Assembly (NCBI RefSeq): GCF_042100115.1
Contig: NC_091273.1
Coordinates: 1,178,001 to 1,242,000, forward strand
Direction: 5' to 3'
Length of the DNA: 64,000 nt
DNA from: Alternaria dauci
Taxonomy: Eukaryota; Ascomycota; Dothideomycetes; Pleosporales; Pleosporaceae
Below are positions 10,501-22,356 of this stretch, piece by piece (the stretch's first letter is position 1; the number at the start of each line of letters is the position of its first letter). The position numbers and the translations under genes are program-made. The notes under the pieces are model-generated. The model was not told the DNA's origin, ran no database searches, and saw only the letters and a list, made by a program, of their open reading frames with translations.

Positions 10501-11990
10501 CGGAGGCCGTATCAAGGCCCATTTGCTTAGCAATTGACTCAACTGCAGCAGTAGATGCAGCAACGTCCAATTGGAATTTTCCGCCTAGTAGTTTCGAAGG
10601 AAGACGACCCAGCGCCAAGTTTGCATCAGTTACAGTCGCTTGGGTTCCACCCTTGCCGTACGCCGCAGGACCGGGTGTAGCACCACTAGACTCTGGCCCG
10701 ACACGCAAGGTCTTTGTAAAGTCGTTGAAAATGGCAATGGAGCCGCCGCCGGCGCCTACAGTGTTAACATCAACACTTGGGGCGCGGACGGATAAGTGGC
10801 CGATGGCGGTTTCTCGTCGGATGATAGCATCGCTGCCTGAGAGTAAAGCGCAGTCGGTAGAAGTTCCTCCCATGTCGAAGGTGATGAGGTTCTTGTAAGG
10901 TGTGTTTTTGGCTACCAGATGTGAGACTGCCTTGACGCCACCGGCCGGACCGCTCATGAGGATGCGCACTGGTGTCTCGCCAGCGAGGTGAACCGACGTT
11001 AGATCGCCATCAGATTTCAGGATGCGGATTGTATCGGTGTCATCCGCAAGCATCTTCTGCAGGTTCTGCATGTAGGTTTTGACTACAGGCTTGACGATGG
11101 CATTCGCGGCCGTCGTAACGGTGCGCTCGTATTCCTGTATCTCTGGCAATACGTCTGTGGAGGTAACGATCTCAACATCTGGGCCAAATTCACTAACCAG
11201 GATGGCTTTGATGCGTTCTTCATGCGTGCTGTTAGCGAAGGAGTTGATGAGCGATACGGCGATGGCTTGAGGCTGTTGTCGCTTGAGATCCTGTAAGTCT
11301 TTTCGTAATTCATCCTCGTCCAACTCGTGGAATATGTCACCATCAATCTTGATGCGCTCTTTGACTTCGACGGTTCGCTCGAGCGGCACAAGAGGCTCGG
11401 GCTGTTCATAGTGCATCCAAGCACCTAGCCCGCCTGGTATTTGGCTGCGTCTTGTAGCCAATATGTCCTTGTGGCCCTTGGTGACAACGAGGCCGCATTT
11501 GGCGCCCTTGCCTTCGAGCACGGCATTGGTGCCAGTGGTGGTGCCATGATGTATATACTTAAACTTGCCGTCCCAGTCGTATTTGTCTTTTAATATTCTC
11601 CGTGCCTGCTGCACGCCTTGGTGCACGCCAATGGACTGGTCTGTCGTGTTGGTCGGCACCTTTGTGCGTACTGCCTCGCCGTTGGGCGTGATGACGCACA
11701 CTAAGCTCGGTTAAACGGTGAAGTATGTATACTTTGTACAAAAGGGCCGTACCGTCGGTGAAGGTTCTGGGGTCGTGTTAGCCGCATCCCATGACCTAGG
11801 CCGGGTCGAGGCAGGCAGTTGAGGTGGTGGCAGCTGCAGACTCGGGGAACGTCTGCATGTTCGTCGCCGTGGCTAAGAAGAAGCTAGCGAGCGGGCGTCT
11901 TCGCATGGGTACACGAGGCAAAATTCAGTGGGAAGCTGGCATTACTCACCCTCCAACGTCAACACCCAGGCGGTAACCCGGCGCAGCCAT
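7574..11990 (-). CDS. Fused hydantoinase A/B (5-oxoprolinase-like) protein
   Basis: Five exons on the minus strand (11990-11950, 11766-11753, 11700-8723, 8671-8041, 7992-7574) join in frame to 1360 residues. The N-terminal ATP-binding motif DVGGTFTDV is assembled from three exons, the middle one only 14 nt long. Residues up to about 700 form the HyuA/oxoprolinase half (FDMGGTSTDCAL, GAGGGSIA, ALGGAGPLHG). From about residue 710 the HyuB half follows (REMDALLLRCAMSPAIREQQDE, GHITDVQG, SGGAGFYRGG). Such proteins open cyclic amides such as 5-oxoproline or hydantoins using ATP. The length is slightly above the usual 1280-1300 residues of eukaryotic 5-oxoprolinase. Substrate is not decided by sequence. 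A cytosolic location is likely, since no signal peptide is seen. Confidence 0.9.
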
Positions 11991-12652
11991 GGTGTCGTAG
12001 GCGCGCAGTATGGGGTCCGGCAGTCAGCGGTGGATGTGAAGCTGTCCACGACTCTGCAACGAGGACTGGATGCTGGGGTGTCGCATGGCTCTGCGTCATG
12101 CTATAACCATGCTTTTCTGGGGCTGATGCTAATGCGCCGAGCTGATACCGGCGACATGGTGTAGGCAGAAAGGCGCTTGCTGCTATCCATTGCCGCTGTC
12201 AGGCCATGCGCCTGGCCCATAGCGGCAGTCGCCAATGCTCTTGAGGAAGGCGAGTCACAGCTCCCAGGGCGTAATCGGCTTGTTGAGGATGATCCGTGGC
12301 AGATATCATTCGCGTGTGGGGTCGCGTGACCTGGTCGCAATCCTGCGATCTACTCTCCGACTACTCGGCAGAATTGTCGTTTGCCTCGGATGTTGCGAGA
12401 TATGCCGTTATCAATTATGAAGCTTGACGCGAAAGTGGATATGCTTGCTTGGCACATGGGCTGAGGACGGCCTTCTTTTATTTCCGAAGTTCCGAAGTTC
12501 CGATAAGCCCGCCAAGCAGCGCCCTCCTACCTAGATACTCCCACACTCAACATCGCGACAAGATGCTCTGACTCTCTCCGTTGTACATTCGTAGCTCATA
12601 TAGTATTTATTACATAGTGGCCCATCATCTCGTCCAACCCATCCGTCGCCGC
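11991..12652. other. Intergenic with a short tandem repeat
   Basis: This is the 5' flank of the hydantoinase gene. A three-copy tandem of TTCCGAAG (12482-12505, last copy imperfect) alternates TTC and GAA with one-base gaps. It resembles a heat-shock element but lacks the two-base spacing of the consensus. No gene is supported. Confidence 0.5.
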
Positions 12653-13411
12653 CTATTTGGCCGCCATCATCTCCAAAAACTTGTCTCCAAGCGCATTCGC
12701 CGCCATCGGGTTATCTCCAGTAACAAGCTCTCTGTCCACGGTAATACTTCCCATCGACTTGGCAATGCCCTCTTGCATGTCCGCACCTTCTTCCCTGAGC
12801 GTACTCTCCACCTTGTCGATCTCACCCCTGAAAATCGTCTCCATCAACTTCTCCTCAGCATCTGACCAGCTCGTCATCTTGTACCCCGAGTACTCAAACT
12901 TCTTGCTAGGTCCGTACTTGGTCGAGAGGAAAGCCCATGGCCCATGGCAAATTGCCGCCGTCGGCTTCGACAAAGTGTGGAAGTGTGTGAGTATACGGCC
13001 TAGCTCGGCGTTGTCGCCCAGGTCGGACAACGGAGCATGGCCACCGGGAATAAAGACACCCCCGTACTTCTTCAATTCATCGTCGCTGATCTCGGAGAAC
13101 TTCCTTGGCCGTGAGAAGCCATTTTCCTTCTTCATGCGTTCTATCAGATCCAACTCTCGCTGCTTCTCGTAGTAGTTTCCAGCAAAGGCCGCGAGAGATA
13201 CGCTGAGCGGGTCAGGAGTGGGTTCCTTGCCCTCTGGCGAGGCGAAGGTGACTTCGTAGCCGGCGTCGAGAATCTTCTGTAGAGGCTTCGCCAGCTCCAT
13301 GAGGAAGTAGCCCGAGTCTTGCGAGACAGTCTTCCCATCATTGCCGGTGTTGTAGAGAGGGAACGAAGATGCGTCAGAAAGGACAATGAGAACTTTCTTG
13401 TTTGCGGCCAT
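12653..13411 (-). CDS. DJ-1/PfpI superfamily protein, Hsp31/glyoxalase-III type
   Basis: This is a single exon of 252 residues starting at MAANKKVLIV. The class I glutamine-amidotransferase-like fold is clear: VLIVLSDASSF is the first strand and GVFIPGGHAPLSDL lies near residues 118-131. AICHGPWAFL carries the nucleophile-elbow Cys155 with His156. Glu39 in SGYFLMELAKPL matches the glutamate that pairs with the cysteine in Hsp31-like enzymes. Members of the Hsp31/Glx3 branch convert methylglyoxal to lactate without glutathione and act as stress chaperones. Length and motif order fit that branch better than human-type DJ-1 (about 190 residues). It is cytosolic by absence of targeting signals. 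It has no obvious functional link to its neighbours. Confidence 0.88.
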   Translation of the reverse strand: MAANKKVLIVLSDASSFPLYNTGNDGKTVSQDSGYFLMELAKPLQKILDAGYEVTFASPEGKEPTPDPLSVSLAAFAGNYYEKQRELDLIERMKKENGFSRPRKFSEISDDELKKYGGVFIPGGHAPLSDLGDNAELGRILTHFHTLSKPTAAICHGPWAFLSTKYGPSKKFEYSGYKMTSWSDAEEKLMETIFRGEIDKVESTLREEGADMQEGIAKSMGSITVDRELVTGDNPMAANALGDKFLEMMAAK

Positions 13412-14150
13412 GATGATTGAAGCCGAAGTGTACTCGTGTTATTTGGGGGAATGTTTAGTGTGCCGTCAATATGGGAAATTGAATGGATACTCAAAAGTTG
13501 TGGTTTGGTACATGTCACTACGAATGTCTGGGAATGTTGTATACATGGATGGTTCTCACTGCAGGAGGTCAGTATGACGTAGCCCACCGTCTGCGCTCTG
13601 CAAACGTCACACCCACCATCCTCTCCACTCAGGTGTTCGACATGTTGCGCAAAGTGTCGAGTGCCGGGCAACCTCGGCACAAGCTTCGCATTGTCGTCAT
13701 TACAAGTTCAAACGCAGACGGTGCGCGATAAAGACACGTCGCGTCGCATCGCATGTAAACGCGATTTGTGCATGACTCGCAATGACGCACTCAGCTCGCC
13801 TTTCCCATACGCCTACACCAGAACTCCGTGCCAACATCAGCAGCCTTCGTTGAATTAATTTTGCAAAAGTTGCGACATAACAGTGAACAGAATCTGCTAC
13901 GCATAATCTAATTTTATCGCGTATCTGGCCACAGACCAGAATCGCAAGATTGCGACTTGGACGCCTAAGAGTTGTGCCTGTTTAGGCAACACCAACACAG
14001 GGAAGAAGAGGACAACACAACAACATCCAATTCCGTTTGACTCGCGCTCTCAGAATAAGTCTTATATATCGCGCGTGAAACCTGAGCGATCCATGGGCAA
14101 AACCTGCTACAGATATCTGAGCCCATATCTGATTTCCACTTTCAGCTACT
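13412..14150. other. Intergenic, divergent promoter region
   Basis: These 739 bases lie between the divergent DJ-1-type gene and the secreted LRR-like gene. Short ORFs here are shadows or chance. I see no RNA gene or repeat. Confidence 0.5.
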
Positions 14151-15503
14151 ATGCGCCTGAAAGCCCTCAAACTCCTTTTCTTTTCCATTCTTCCCATCAG
14201 CTTAACAAAACAGTTTGCTCCAAACTGCTCTCGATCATGCAGGTGGACGCCAAGCGATTCCTGTCCCACTTCAATCAAGGCTAGAATTAGTTCCAATCCT
14301 TGTGAGGACAACATCTGCCTTCCTGACTACTTCGACTTCACGACCTTGGGATCCGTCCACTTGGCCCTCCTTACATGCCGTAATATGACTTCTCTCGATC
14401 TTAGTATTGACGGGATTTGTAGTACATGGCCAGACCGGCGGAACCTCCCATTGAGCCATTTGGGTGGAGAAAGATATGTTGACCTCAAAGTCCTGAAGCT
14501 GGATGGCTACGGGTGGGACTGGTGGAATGACGAGGACGTTTGGACTGGTCCAGATTGTCGTTTTGGGGGCAAGCTGGATTGTTTCATGAACATAATGCAC
14601 TGGTTTTACAAGGGTCATTGGAAGAGCTGGCTCGAGTGGCGCAAGCAACCGAAATCGCAGCGCGAGAAGACCAACGCAGAATTGTGGCTTGACGCCATGG
14701 ACTGGACGGCTATTGAGGAACTATCGGTGGAAAGTGTTCCAGACAGTATGCGAAAAGTCCTTTCGCAATCGCAAGCATTACGGAAGCTAAGAACGTCGGA
14801 CATCGAATGGACTACAAGTCTGCCAAACGACACGCTTACGCATCTATCCCTCTATAACGACACCCATATACGAGAGTACCTACCCGATATCCTAAAGCGT
14901 CAAGGAAAGTCGTTACAGAGTCTCGAGCTTCGCTGGCATGATGACTATATTCCGATGCGGCATTTCGGCGGCTTGGACAAGGACTTCGATATGCTTGCAA
15001 GCCACACGAGCAACCTTTCACATCTCAGTATCAACGTGTTACACAACGATACTGCATGGCCTTTCGAAACGATCGAGAAGATCGTCACTATCCCTACATT
15101 ACGAAAAGTGGACTTGTGGATGAAATCGCTTAGCAAATGCTCGTCTCCATATGACCATCAGCTTACGATAGCGGAGACGGAGATGCTAGGGTTTAGCGAC
15201 GATTATGATCGTGGTTGTCAAGGCAAAGAAGCGTTTCACAAGATACACCTCGATAACACAAGTGCGCTTGACATGTTCAAGTACATGAGAGAGAAGAAAC
15301 AGGGGGAAGGATTAGAAGAAGCGACATTCTGGGCCGGTAAATGGTCGCCAGAATGGGACGGGGAGAGCTCGAGAGTAAAGGTGGAGTGTGGGGAGAAGAT
15401 AGATCTAGACATGGAAGAATGGTGTGTGTTGGAACAAGAGGGTGATGATCCTTCGCAAGAGCCATTTTATTGGGATGGATCGGTGTTTGAATCTGAGTTA
15501 TAA
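14151..15503 (+). CDS. Hypothetical LRR-like protein with N-terminal signal peptide
   Basis: This is an intronless frame of 450 residues. The first 18-20 residues (MRLKALKLLFFSILPISL) form a basic, hydrophobic signal-peptide-like segment. It is followed by a Cys-rich stretch (NCSRSCRW, NPCEDNICLPDYF). The middle has irregular leucine-rich units (MTSLDLSIDG, LKVLKLDGYGW, LTHLSLYNDTHI, SLQSLELRWHDD, LSHLSINVLHND), as in the LRR halves of fungal F-box proteins, but no F-box is visible. The C-terminus is strongly acidic. It could be a secreted LRR protein. Alternatively, the real N-terminus could lie in an unseen upstream exon, making it an intracellular F-box relative. No catalytic motif is seen and I do not recognise the family. 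Confidence 0.6.
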   Translation: MRLKALKLLFFSILPISLTKQFAPNCSRSCRWTPSDSCPTSIKARISSNPCEDNICLPDYFDFTTLGSVHLALLTCRNMTSLDLSIDGICSTWPDRRNLPLSHLGGERYVDLKVLKLDGYGWDWWNDEDVWTGPDCRFGGKLDCFMNIMHWFYKGHWKSWLEWRKQPKSQREKTNAELWLDAMDWTAIEELSVESVPDSMRKVLSQSQALRKLRTSDIEWTTSLPNDTLTHLSLYNDTHIREYLPDILKRQGKSLQSLELRWHDDYIPMRHFGGLDKDFDMLASHTSNLSHLSINVLHNDTAWPFETIEKIVTIPTLRKVDLWMKSLSKCSSPYDHQLTIAETEMLGFSDDYDRGCQGKEAFHKIHLDNTSALDMFKYMREKKQGEGLEEATFWAGKWSPEWDGESSRVKVECGEKIDLDMEEWCVLEQEGDDPSQEPFYWDGSVFESEL

Positions 15504-15749
15504 GGACAGAAACCCATATGATCCGTATAGCAGAGCGTGACTATTGAGCTAGCACCAATCCGATACCTTGGTTGCAGATTTGTTAACAGTCAATTAAGAT
15601 CCAGTCCATCAATCAAAGCACAAAGCTGTATTGCTCCAAGTCCCCAAGCCAAGCCAAACTGGTATGGTCGACTTGATTGGCTCGAGTTTTGACAAGTCTG
15701 CTTAGTCGTTGGTTTAATTACTCGATAGATGTTTTATACTTCGGTGACC

Positions 15750-16761
15750 TCAATCGCGGCTGACTGTAGGGTCCCATGCGCAGACTTCATAAAGGCCAGT
15801 ATCCAGGCTTTTCATGTCCTCCACCGATAGTTCGAAGTCGTAGATCTGGGCATTCTCTTCGATACGGGACTTGGTGACTGATTTGGGCAGTGGTACGAAT
15901 CCCTAAACGATATCAGTATGGTATATAATACTAGGAGAGAATCGCGTGTGTACGTACCATTTGCAAACTCCATCTCAACAGTATTTGGGAGGGCGTCTTC
16001 TTATACTTCTCTGCGAGTGGTTTCAGCAGCGGATCTTCATTCCTTGTCGCGCGCACGAGCGGAGAATATGCTTCACAGAGCACACCCCGTTTCTTGCACC
16101 AGTTCACAATGTCTGGACGCGCGAGCCAGGGGTGGAGCTCGATCTGGTTAATGCTGATAACTCCGCCCTTGCTCTTCCCTTCTCTGGCCTCAGTCTCTTT
16201 GATCCATGCCTCCAATTCGTCCAGATGGTGCACACCGTAGTTCGATACACCAATCGACCGAATCTTGCCCTCTTGAACACCCTCAACGAGCGCTTTCCAG
16301 GCCCCAAGGCGATTCTCTTTACCGCCATACGGACTGTGTAGGAGATAGAGATCCACATAATCGAACCCCGTAATCTTTAGTGTATTCTCGATGTGTTGTT
16401 TCGAATTCTCATAGCTCATATTTTTTGGAGGTATCTTCGTCGTAAAGAATAGCTCCTCTCTTGGTATTCCTGACTTTTTCATTCCTTCCGCGGATGGTTG
16501 CTCATTCCGGTAGGCTACCGCAGAGTCCACATGGCGATAGCCGACCTTGATTGCATGCTGAACTACGTCAGAAGCAATGTCTGCTGGTGTTTGGTATACG
16601 CCATAGCCAAGGACGGGTATTTTGTACCCTGATGGCATGGCATATTGCGAGTTGATGGTAAGACCTGCCATGACAGTCGATGACGTGTGGAAGAATCTTG
16701 GTGACTTTGCAAGGAAAATTTGAGAGCGAAGATGTGGCAATCTTGCGAGGCCTGTACGCAT
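15750..16761 (-). CDS. Aldo-keto reductase, possibly with mitochondrial presequence
   Basis: Two exons (16761-15958 and 15902-15750; intron 55 bp) give 318 residues from the ATG at 16761. A second ATG at 16671 ([10 protein letters not shown]) gives the usual 288-residue AKR. Counted from that inner Met, the catalytic tetrad is Asp49, Tyr54, Lys79 and His112 ([27 protein letters not shown]). GVSNYG and the C-terminal [13 protein letters not shown] bind NADPH. These enzymes reduce aldehydes and ketones. The 30 extra residues ([20 protein letters not shown]...) are basic, free of acidic residues and end near FHTSST, like a cleavable mitochondrial presequence. Two starts could give two compartments. 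Codons upstream of 16761 are open but begin without ATG. Confidence 0.85.
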
Positions 16762-19700
16762 GGTGCGACCGCAAGAGAAGTGATGGAGATGGTAATGTCT
16801 CGGACGTGTGTTGCTTATAACACGGGATGTGCTGTACAAGGCTGTCCTGGGAAGATCTGGAAATAACGGAGATAAACTGCGGAGGCCCGATGACTAAAGA
16901 AGCGGTAGTAACGAGGTCGCCACCACACAGCCAGCTACCACCCCATCATTGTCACTCCTTCGGCCTTTGTTTGATCATTCGTACTTCTCACGAAGCTCCT
17001 TGATGGCAACCGAATCGAGCGTGCATAACAGTCATATTACTCGGTTTGTCCCAGATTGGCAATATTAACAGTCATTCAAAGGGCAGCAAAAACACTTAAT
17101 GCGGACGGACATAACCGGGTAAATTTTCGCTCATTATGAGCACTCTGCATACCATTTACCCAGCGAGCACCGCTTTATTACGATCTCTTACGCTCAACAT
17201 TTATAGGCAGAGGAAGACAGGCATCATGTCTCTAGCTCCCATGCGTACCCCAGGCGGCTTTGCGGGCCTCAGCTGCACAGCATCCGAGATGACGGGTCTC
17301 TTGTACGCGCTAGAAGGGCCGAAGAAGATCTGGAGAAGGTGATGGTGAAAGCTGGTGGGGCGAACGCACGCGAATAGCCGCCTGATCACTATGGATAATT
17401 AGATACCACGTTGCGCATGCGAGCCCGCGGATCCTGAAACGTCCCGGGCCCCTCCTTTTGAACCTTGGGGTCGCGTAAAGAGGATGTGGTTTCTGTAAGA
17501 GGATAGCAGCTTGCAGGCCTGAACCGTTCTTCCGACTCACCGATAGACTGGCCCGTGGTTCGGTACCCCGGCAGCAGCTCAGGAGTAAGTTTACGTTTCT
17601 GAACTCGATGGAGTATAGCACGACAGCTCTCTAATATTAGCCGAAGACTCTTTGTACGACTCTTTCTCGATGGATGCCGATCGCATTGTCGGAATGAAGA
17701 TCGATCTCTACCATAGCTTTGCGGTTTGTCCGACCATCAGCGTGCGAACGAGTGGTTCGGCAGGCCTGCAGTACCACCGGTGAACCGTGAGGGGGTGTGC
17801 GCTGACAGGCACGTGCATGATGACCTCATGGGGTCTAGCATCTGTCGCTCTGTGCCGCCTATAGAACCCCATACGATGCGGCTAAAACATGTGCAGTTCA
17901 ACAATATTTCCTAGGTATCATCGACTAAATCTACCGTCACAGTGGTGGAAACAGGGAGTGCTCTTCGCTTCTACTGACATGCTAATGTGGGGCGTAGATC
18001 ATGAAACACTGCACCAACCCGGTCAAGTCCAAATGCAGCTCATATGTCATAATCACACAGCTTTCCCCTCCGTCTACATCATGATCCAGTCACAACGATT
18101 TCTCATATGTTTAACTCCCTCGGAAAAAGCGTCAGCCATTGGCCAATGCATCATACCCCTACTACAGGGTTCTGTTCTTACGGACCCTTGTCTTATCTTG
18201 TGCTCGGCAATGCGGAGGAGATTCCGAATAATCGAACATTGTTACCTACTACGACTGTACTAGTCTGCATCCCGCGTCTGAGTCTTGCCGTTATTGGACA
18301 CCTGCCCTCAGAGACAGAACATGGAATACTGTTGTAAGCAGTCAGCAACAGACCAAGTGAGAACAGCGGTAGATTCCGAGCAGCTACGTTGTGCGAACGA
18401 CGCAGGAACGTGGGGAGGTTGCACCACACGCGGTCGACAAAGCCTACCTGTGACTGGTCACAGCACAAGCTCGAAGGCTTGGTCGCAAATGATAAGCAGC
18501 CTATTGAGACTTCTAGAAGGCCTCGACTACGCTAAATGCTCACTCTGACTAGTATGCCTATTGGGGGTTCTGGCGAAAGGCCGCTACCAGCCGTTCTTCA
18601 GCTCCCACCGTAGGGCCGTTCGGGCCGTTGGTGACATCGAGGAGAGATAAGCTGCGTACATGCGCAACGAACCGGTCTTCGACGCGGTCCGCGACAGCAT
18701 TGGCGAGCGGGTGTAAGCTTACTATGGCTTGTGACCCAAAATCACCCTCCTTCCGAGCAAGCCACTGGCAGTCACCAAGCGAATTGCAAATCGCCATCCA
18801 CTAGATTTCGAAACGGGCTGGCCAGTCAGATCCACCAGATGCATGATTATACACCGCACCGGTCAACTGGCATCATGCCCATGCAACTTCTTCCTACGCC
18901 CGGACTGGATCTGGCAGACTTGGTGATACACGTCAGACCGTATTGAAAGCTATTGTCAACGCCTGGATAGAAACTGCCGCAACAGTTTGGACAGTGTCGC
19001 GCGAAGATCTCGATCTCCTCGAGGCAGTGCTTACAGCTGGTAGCTAGATTCCAGTGGCCTGTTACACCTCTGGAACGCACAGAGGGTCCTTCGGTGCAAA
19101 GGATGTCGCATGAATACTAGCTAAAGACAGTGTGACAGATGCCCTCGCCATGCATACCGGCGCCACCCGTACCGTTCAAAGAGCGGTTGAGAGCTTAAGG
19201 GGAGTTCAGGATTGCGGGGCCTTTGATTAACAGATAACTCCCCGGCATGTGTGAGCCAAATTCGTGCATAGATCTCAACGCAGCGTGGAGGTATACCAGT
19301 ACGATCTTCGTTGTTCTTAAGTCAGCTTCACCGACAGAAATCCCTTCTTCCGCAACTCCGGTCTGATATCAGCGCGTGAGGTTATCCACGCGACCGTGTC
19401 ATACATGTTTGGTCAATATAGGGAGAGTTATGTAAGGACTACTCGTCTTGCTGATCTGCTTGGTCTTCGCCCTAGGCGCCTGCATGGAAACCGTGCCTTT
19501 CAAGCACACTGGTTCAAGCGATCCACCAGTGCTTGCAGCATCTGCAGAAGAGTGGTCTCGACCAGAGCTATCGAGAATGTGAAACTACCATAGCCGAGTA
19601 GTGGAGGATACAGGGGTATATCAGGAAGGTAGGTACAGTGTGCGTATCTGAGACTCCCTAGCATACTTTCATTGTGGGCCCCTGCATGCTACAATGGTGG

Positions 19701-21002
19701 TTGTAAGTTATACGGTGCTCGCGTAGAACGGGGACTGTACAACCTAGCTTACACATAGGGCTGACTACGCTGACCAGTCACGAGCTCCGCGTGAAGTATA
19801 CGAGGGATACTGGCGTCAATCATGCTTTCTTACTCTTAACGTATCTTACATGTATACCAGTGTGGTAGGAGAGGTCAGAGTATGGGGCACATGACCTATA
19901 CGCAACATATCGGCCAAGCGATAGGCGTACCCAGAGATGACAGATCTTACCATGGTAACAGATGGAGCGATGTCGTACGTAACGGTCTCAGATGCGTGAC
20001 GTGCGTCGAGGCACCTACGCGTGCATGGGCATCTGTCGCGAAGCACGTCATAGTGCACCGTACTGTAAGACAACCCGTGCCCTTTGACAGGTCTTGCAGG
20101 AACGCAGTGTTACGTGTCTGTCTGTCCGTGTAGCGGCAGCTCCAGGCAAGAAAGGCCCGATTGCGGCGTCGTCCATCTAAACCTTCTGGGTAAGGTATCG
20201 CACCACCACCGTGCCGCACTCAAGACACGCGAGCCGCGCGGGTGAAAGCCAAACTCTGCCGCAAGAGTGCGTACTGCCACACGTATGACTGCCAAATCGC
20301 TTTAACTTGACTTCAAGCGAACCTCTCACAGCCGTTGCTACTGACACCTCTGAAACAGTCGCGAGAAATCGATACAACCGTGATTGCGGCACGACTCTAT
20401 CTGCATATTGCGGCGCAGTCAACGTCGGCATAAGTGGGTAACGGAGAAGCCTGCCCCGTTGAAGAAGGAGGGACCAGACAGAAAAAAAGGCCCCACAAGG
20501 CGGCATAAGGTTAGTAGGGCTGTGCGGAAAATGCGGATTGCGACCAAAATGGAAAGAAAAAGGGTTGAAAGTTTGCGAGAATGTGCGGTGCATTTGTTCA
20601 TTCCATGATAGCAGACCCCCTATACTGTACTTTAAGAATGCGACCGAGAAGAACTGCAGCAGGGGTGGCGATGTACGCGATGGGGAAGGGGCCACTTGGC
20701 TAGCCTAGGGCAAAGAGATGATGATAATCGTTATAAAATTTGAAACGGTGAAGTTAAGCAAGGGTATCGAACGAAGAAGACAAGATAGAATGTGAACGTA
20801 AGGCGTTGCGCGCTGCTGCCTCGATGTTGCTGTGCCCCAAATCCCTATGCAAGCCCGCCTGTTTTTGCTAAACGCCATGTGTCTGTGCCGCATCGCGACG
20901 GCGTTTGAACAGTGTCCACATGTGACAATCCCCGGTTGAAAGAACAAGAAGAAGACGATACACGATGATTTACCCGCATCCCTCAGCCGTAAGCGAGGCT
21001 GA
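16762..21002. other. Gene-poor 4.2 kb stretch
   Basis: No ORF here shows a recognisable domain. It is not strikingly AT-rich, so it does not look like a classical RIP-degraded block, and I saw no long direct or inverted repeat. The best ORF, 17136-17342 plus (68 residues, MSTLHTIYPA...), has an ATG but no family signature and I do not call it. The stretch may hold decayed genes or a long regulatory/noncoding region. Confidence 0.4.
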
Positions 21003-22356
21003 CTAGGTGTGCAGGAAGTAGTTGCTATGCGACGACTCGATGGGGCTTATAGGATAGGGAGTAAAGCCCTGCTGGATGTGATGGTCGAATTGGGTATATG
21101 GAATGGGCGCAGGATCGACCTCTTGCCATTTGCGTGAGCATTGTTTTGCTGTCCATTTCTCTGTAGCGCCAAAGTCTTGCATCTAACAGAGTCAGACCTC
21201 ATGCTCGAGAGCCGTTGGAGCGATACATACCTTTTGCGCGATGATATCAAACTTGCTTGACGTCCAGTAATCATGTGCCTTGCGTAGTGCTTGGATGTCT
21301 GCGTCGGCCCATATACGCATCCGCTCTTTCAGTCGCTTGATGCGCATCTGTAATGCTGGTATTTGGTAAGTTTTGTTGAGGTCTGTCAGAAAGCGCGCTG
21401 CGATGTCCTTCCACGGCATGTTTTCGTCTTCTTTGAGCCGTAGAAGTAGTCGGTCTTCCTCGCTGAGCTCGTACTGTGTTGACATTTGCGAGTCTGATCG
21501 CTTTCTTCGCTTACGCCCATCTTCTTCATCATCTTCTCGGAACCTCTTAGTTGCATGCGACCGAGGTGTCTCAAGGGGTAGAGGAGCTATTGGTGTGTAC
21601 AGGCGTCGGGGTTGTGGTGAGGTCATCTGGTTGGATGATAGTTCCGTTGACGGTTCACTCAACTGTGGACTATGGGTACCGAATGCCGAGTAGTAGGCAT
21701 CTTGACTTGAGTGGATACCTAGTGCGTTCATCCATGGGCCTTCGACTGCTGCTGTTGCTGAAGGCAGTGAGTCTAAGTTGCTGTGTGGCCGGTTCATTAG
21801 GCAGGACTGTCTCCTAAAGCGAGACGTGGGCTGAAGAGGCACACTTCTTGCGTCGGACTGAGGCTCTTCTGACGGACGTGTAGATTCTGGTACCACTGAG
21901 TCCCGAGAATAGACGGTGCCCGGAGAAATGGCCGCTGAGGACTGTGTAGCAGAGACTGGAGCTCTCGCTGGATAATGAAGCGTAGAGACGGGTTGCGATA
22001 GATTGATAGTTGCTGTGTGTGGAGGCCCATAGTGTGGATACGAGACATAACTGGTCTAGACAACTGTATATGAGCAGCCGATCTTGCAACAAGGGTGAAG
22101 TACAAACCTCGCTATGATACTCTGGGGCTGAAATCGAGGGGCACCAGCCAGGAGTCGGCTGACTATTCAGCTCTTGAGAAGGGAGAGGACTTTCTGGCAG
22201 GTGTGGTGTGTACGAGTGATGCGACTGTGGAGACATTAAGGGAGGCGAGGAGCCAGGCGCGGGGTAGTACTGAAGGTGGTAGGGATTTGGCCACGAGGCT
22301 GGCTTGTTTTGGAGAAGATGGGGAGGGAGGATAGCACCTTCAAGTATAATCGACAT
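21003..22356 (-). CDS. Myb/SANT-like DNA-binding protein
   Basis: Three exons (22356-22108, 22055-21231, 21182-21003) join in phase 0 to 417 residues, with introns of 52 and 48 bp. The first 240 residues are Pro/Ser/Gln-rich and look disordered, with a basic cluster (KRFREDDEEDGRKRRKR) that could be a nuclear signal. About residues 279-328 form one helical SANT-like unit (LSEEDRLLLRLKEDENMPWKDIAARF). A second unit spans about 333-382 (WADADIQALRKAHDYW ... KWTAKQCSRKWQEV). The intron falls inside the second unit, and joining it restores the Trp-containing third helix. This predicts a nuclear DNA-binding or chromatin protein; targets are unknown. The start at 22356 is the first ATG in frame, and an upstream exon is possible. 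Confidence 0.78.

Noticed and set aside
12482..12505. TTCCGAAG tandem as a heat-shock element
   Set aside because: TTC and GAA units are spaced by one base rather than two, so it does not fit the consensus.
14151..15503. F-box assignment for the LRR-like protein
   Set aside because: No F-box residues are visible at the N-terminus; a signal peptide is seen instead.
17136..17342. 68-codon ORF as a small gene
   Set aside because: It has an ATG but no homology signal, and the gene-poor surroundings make chance likely.
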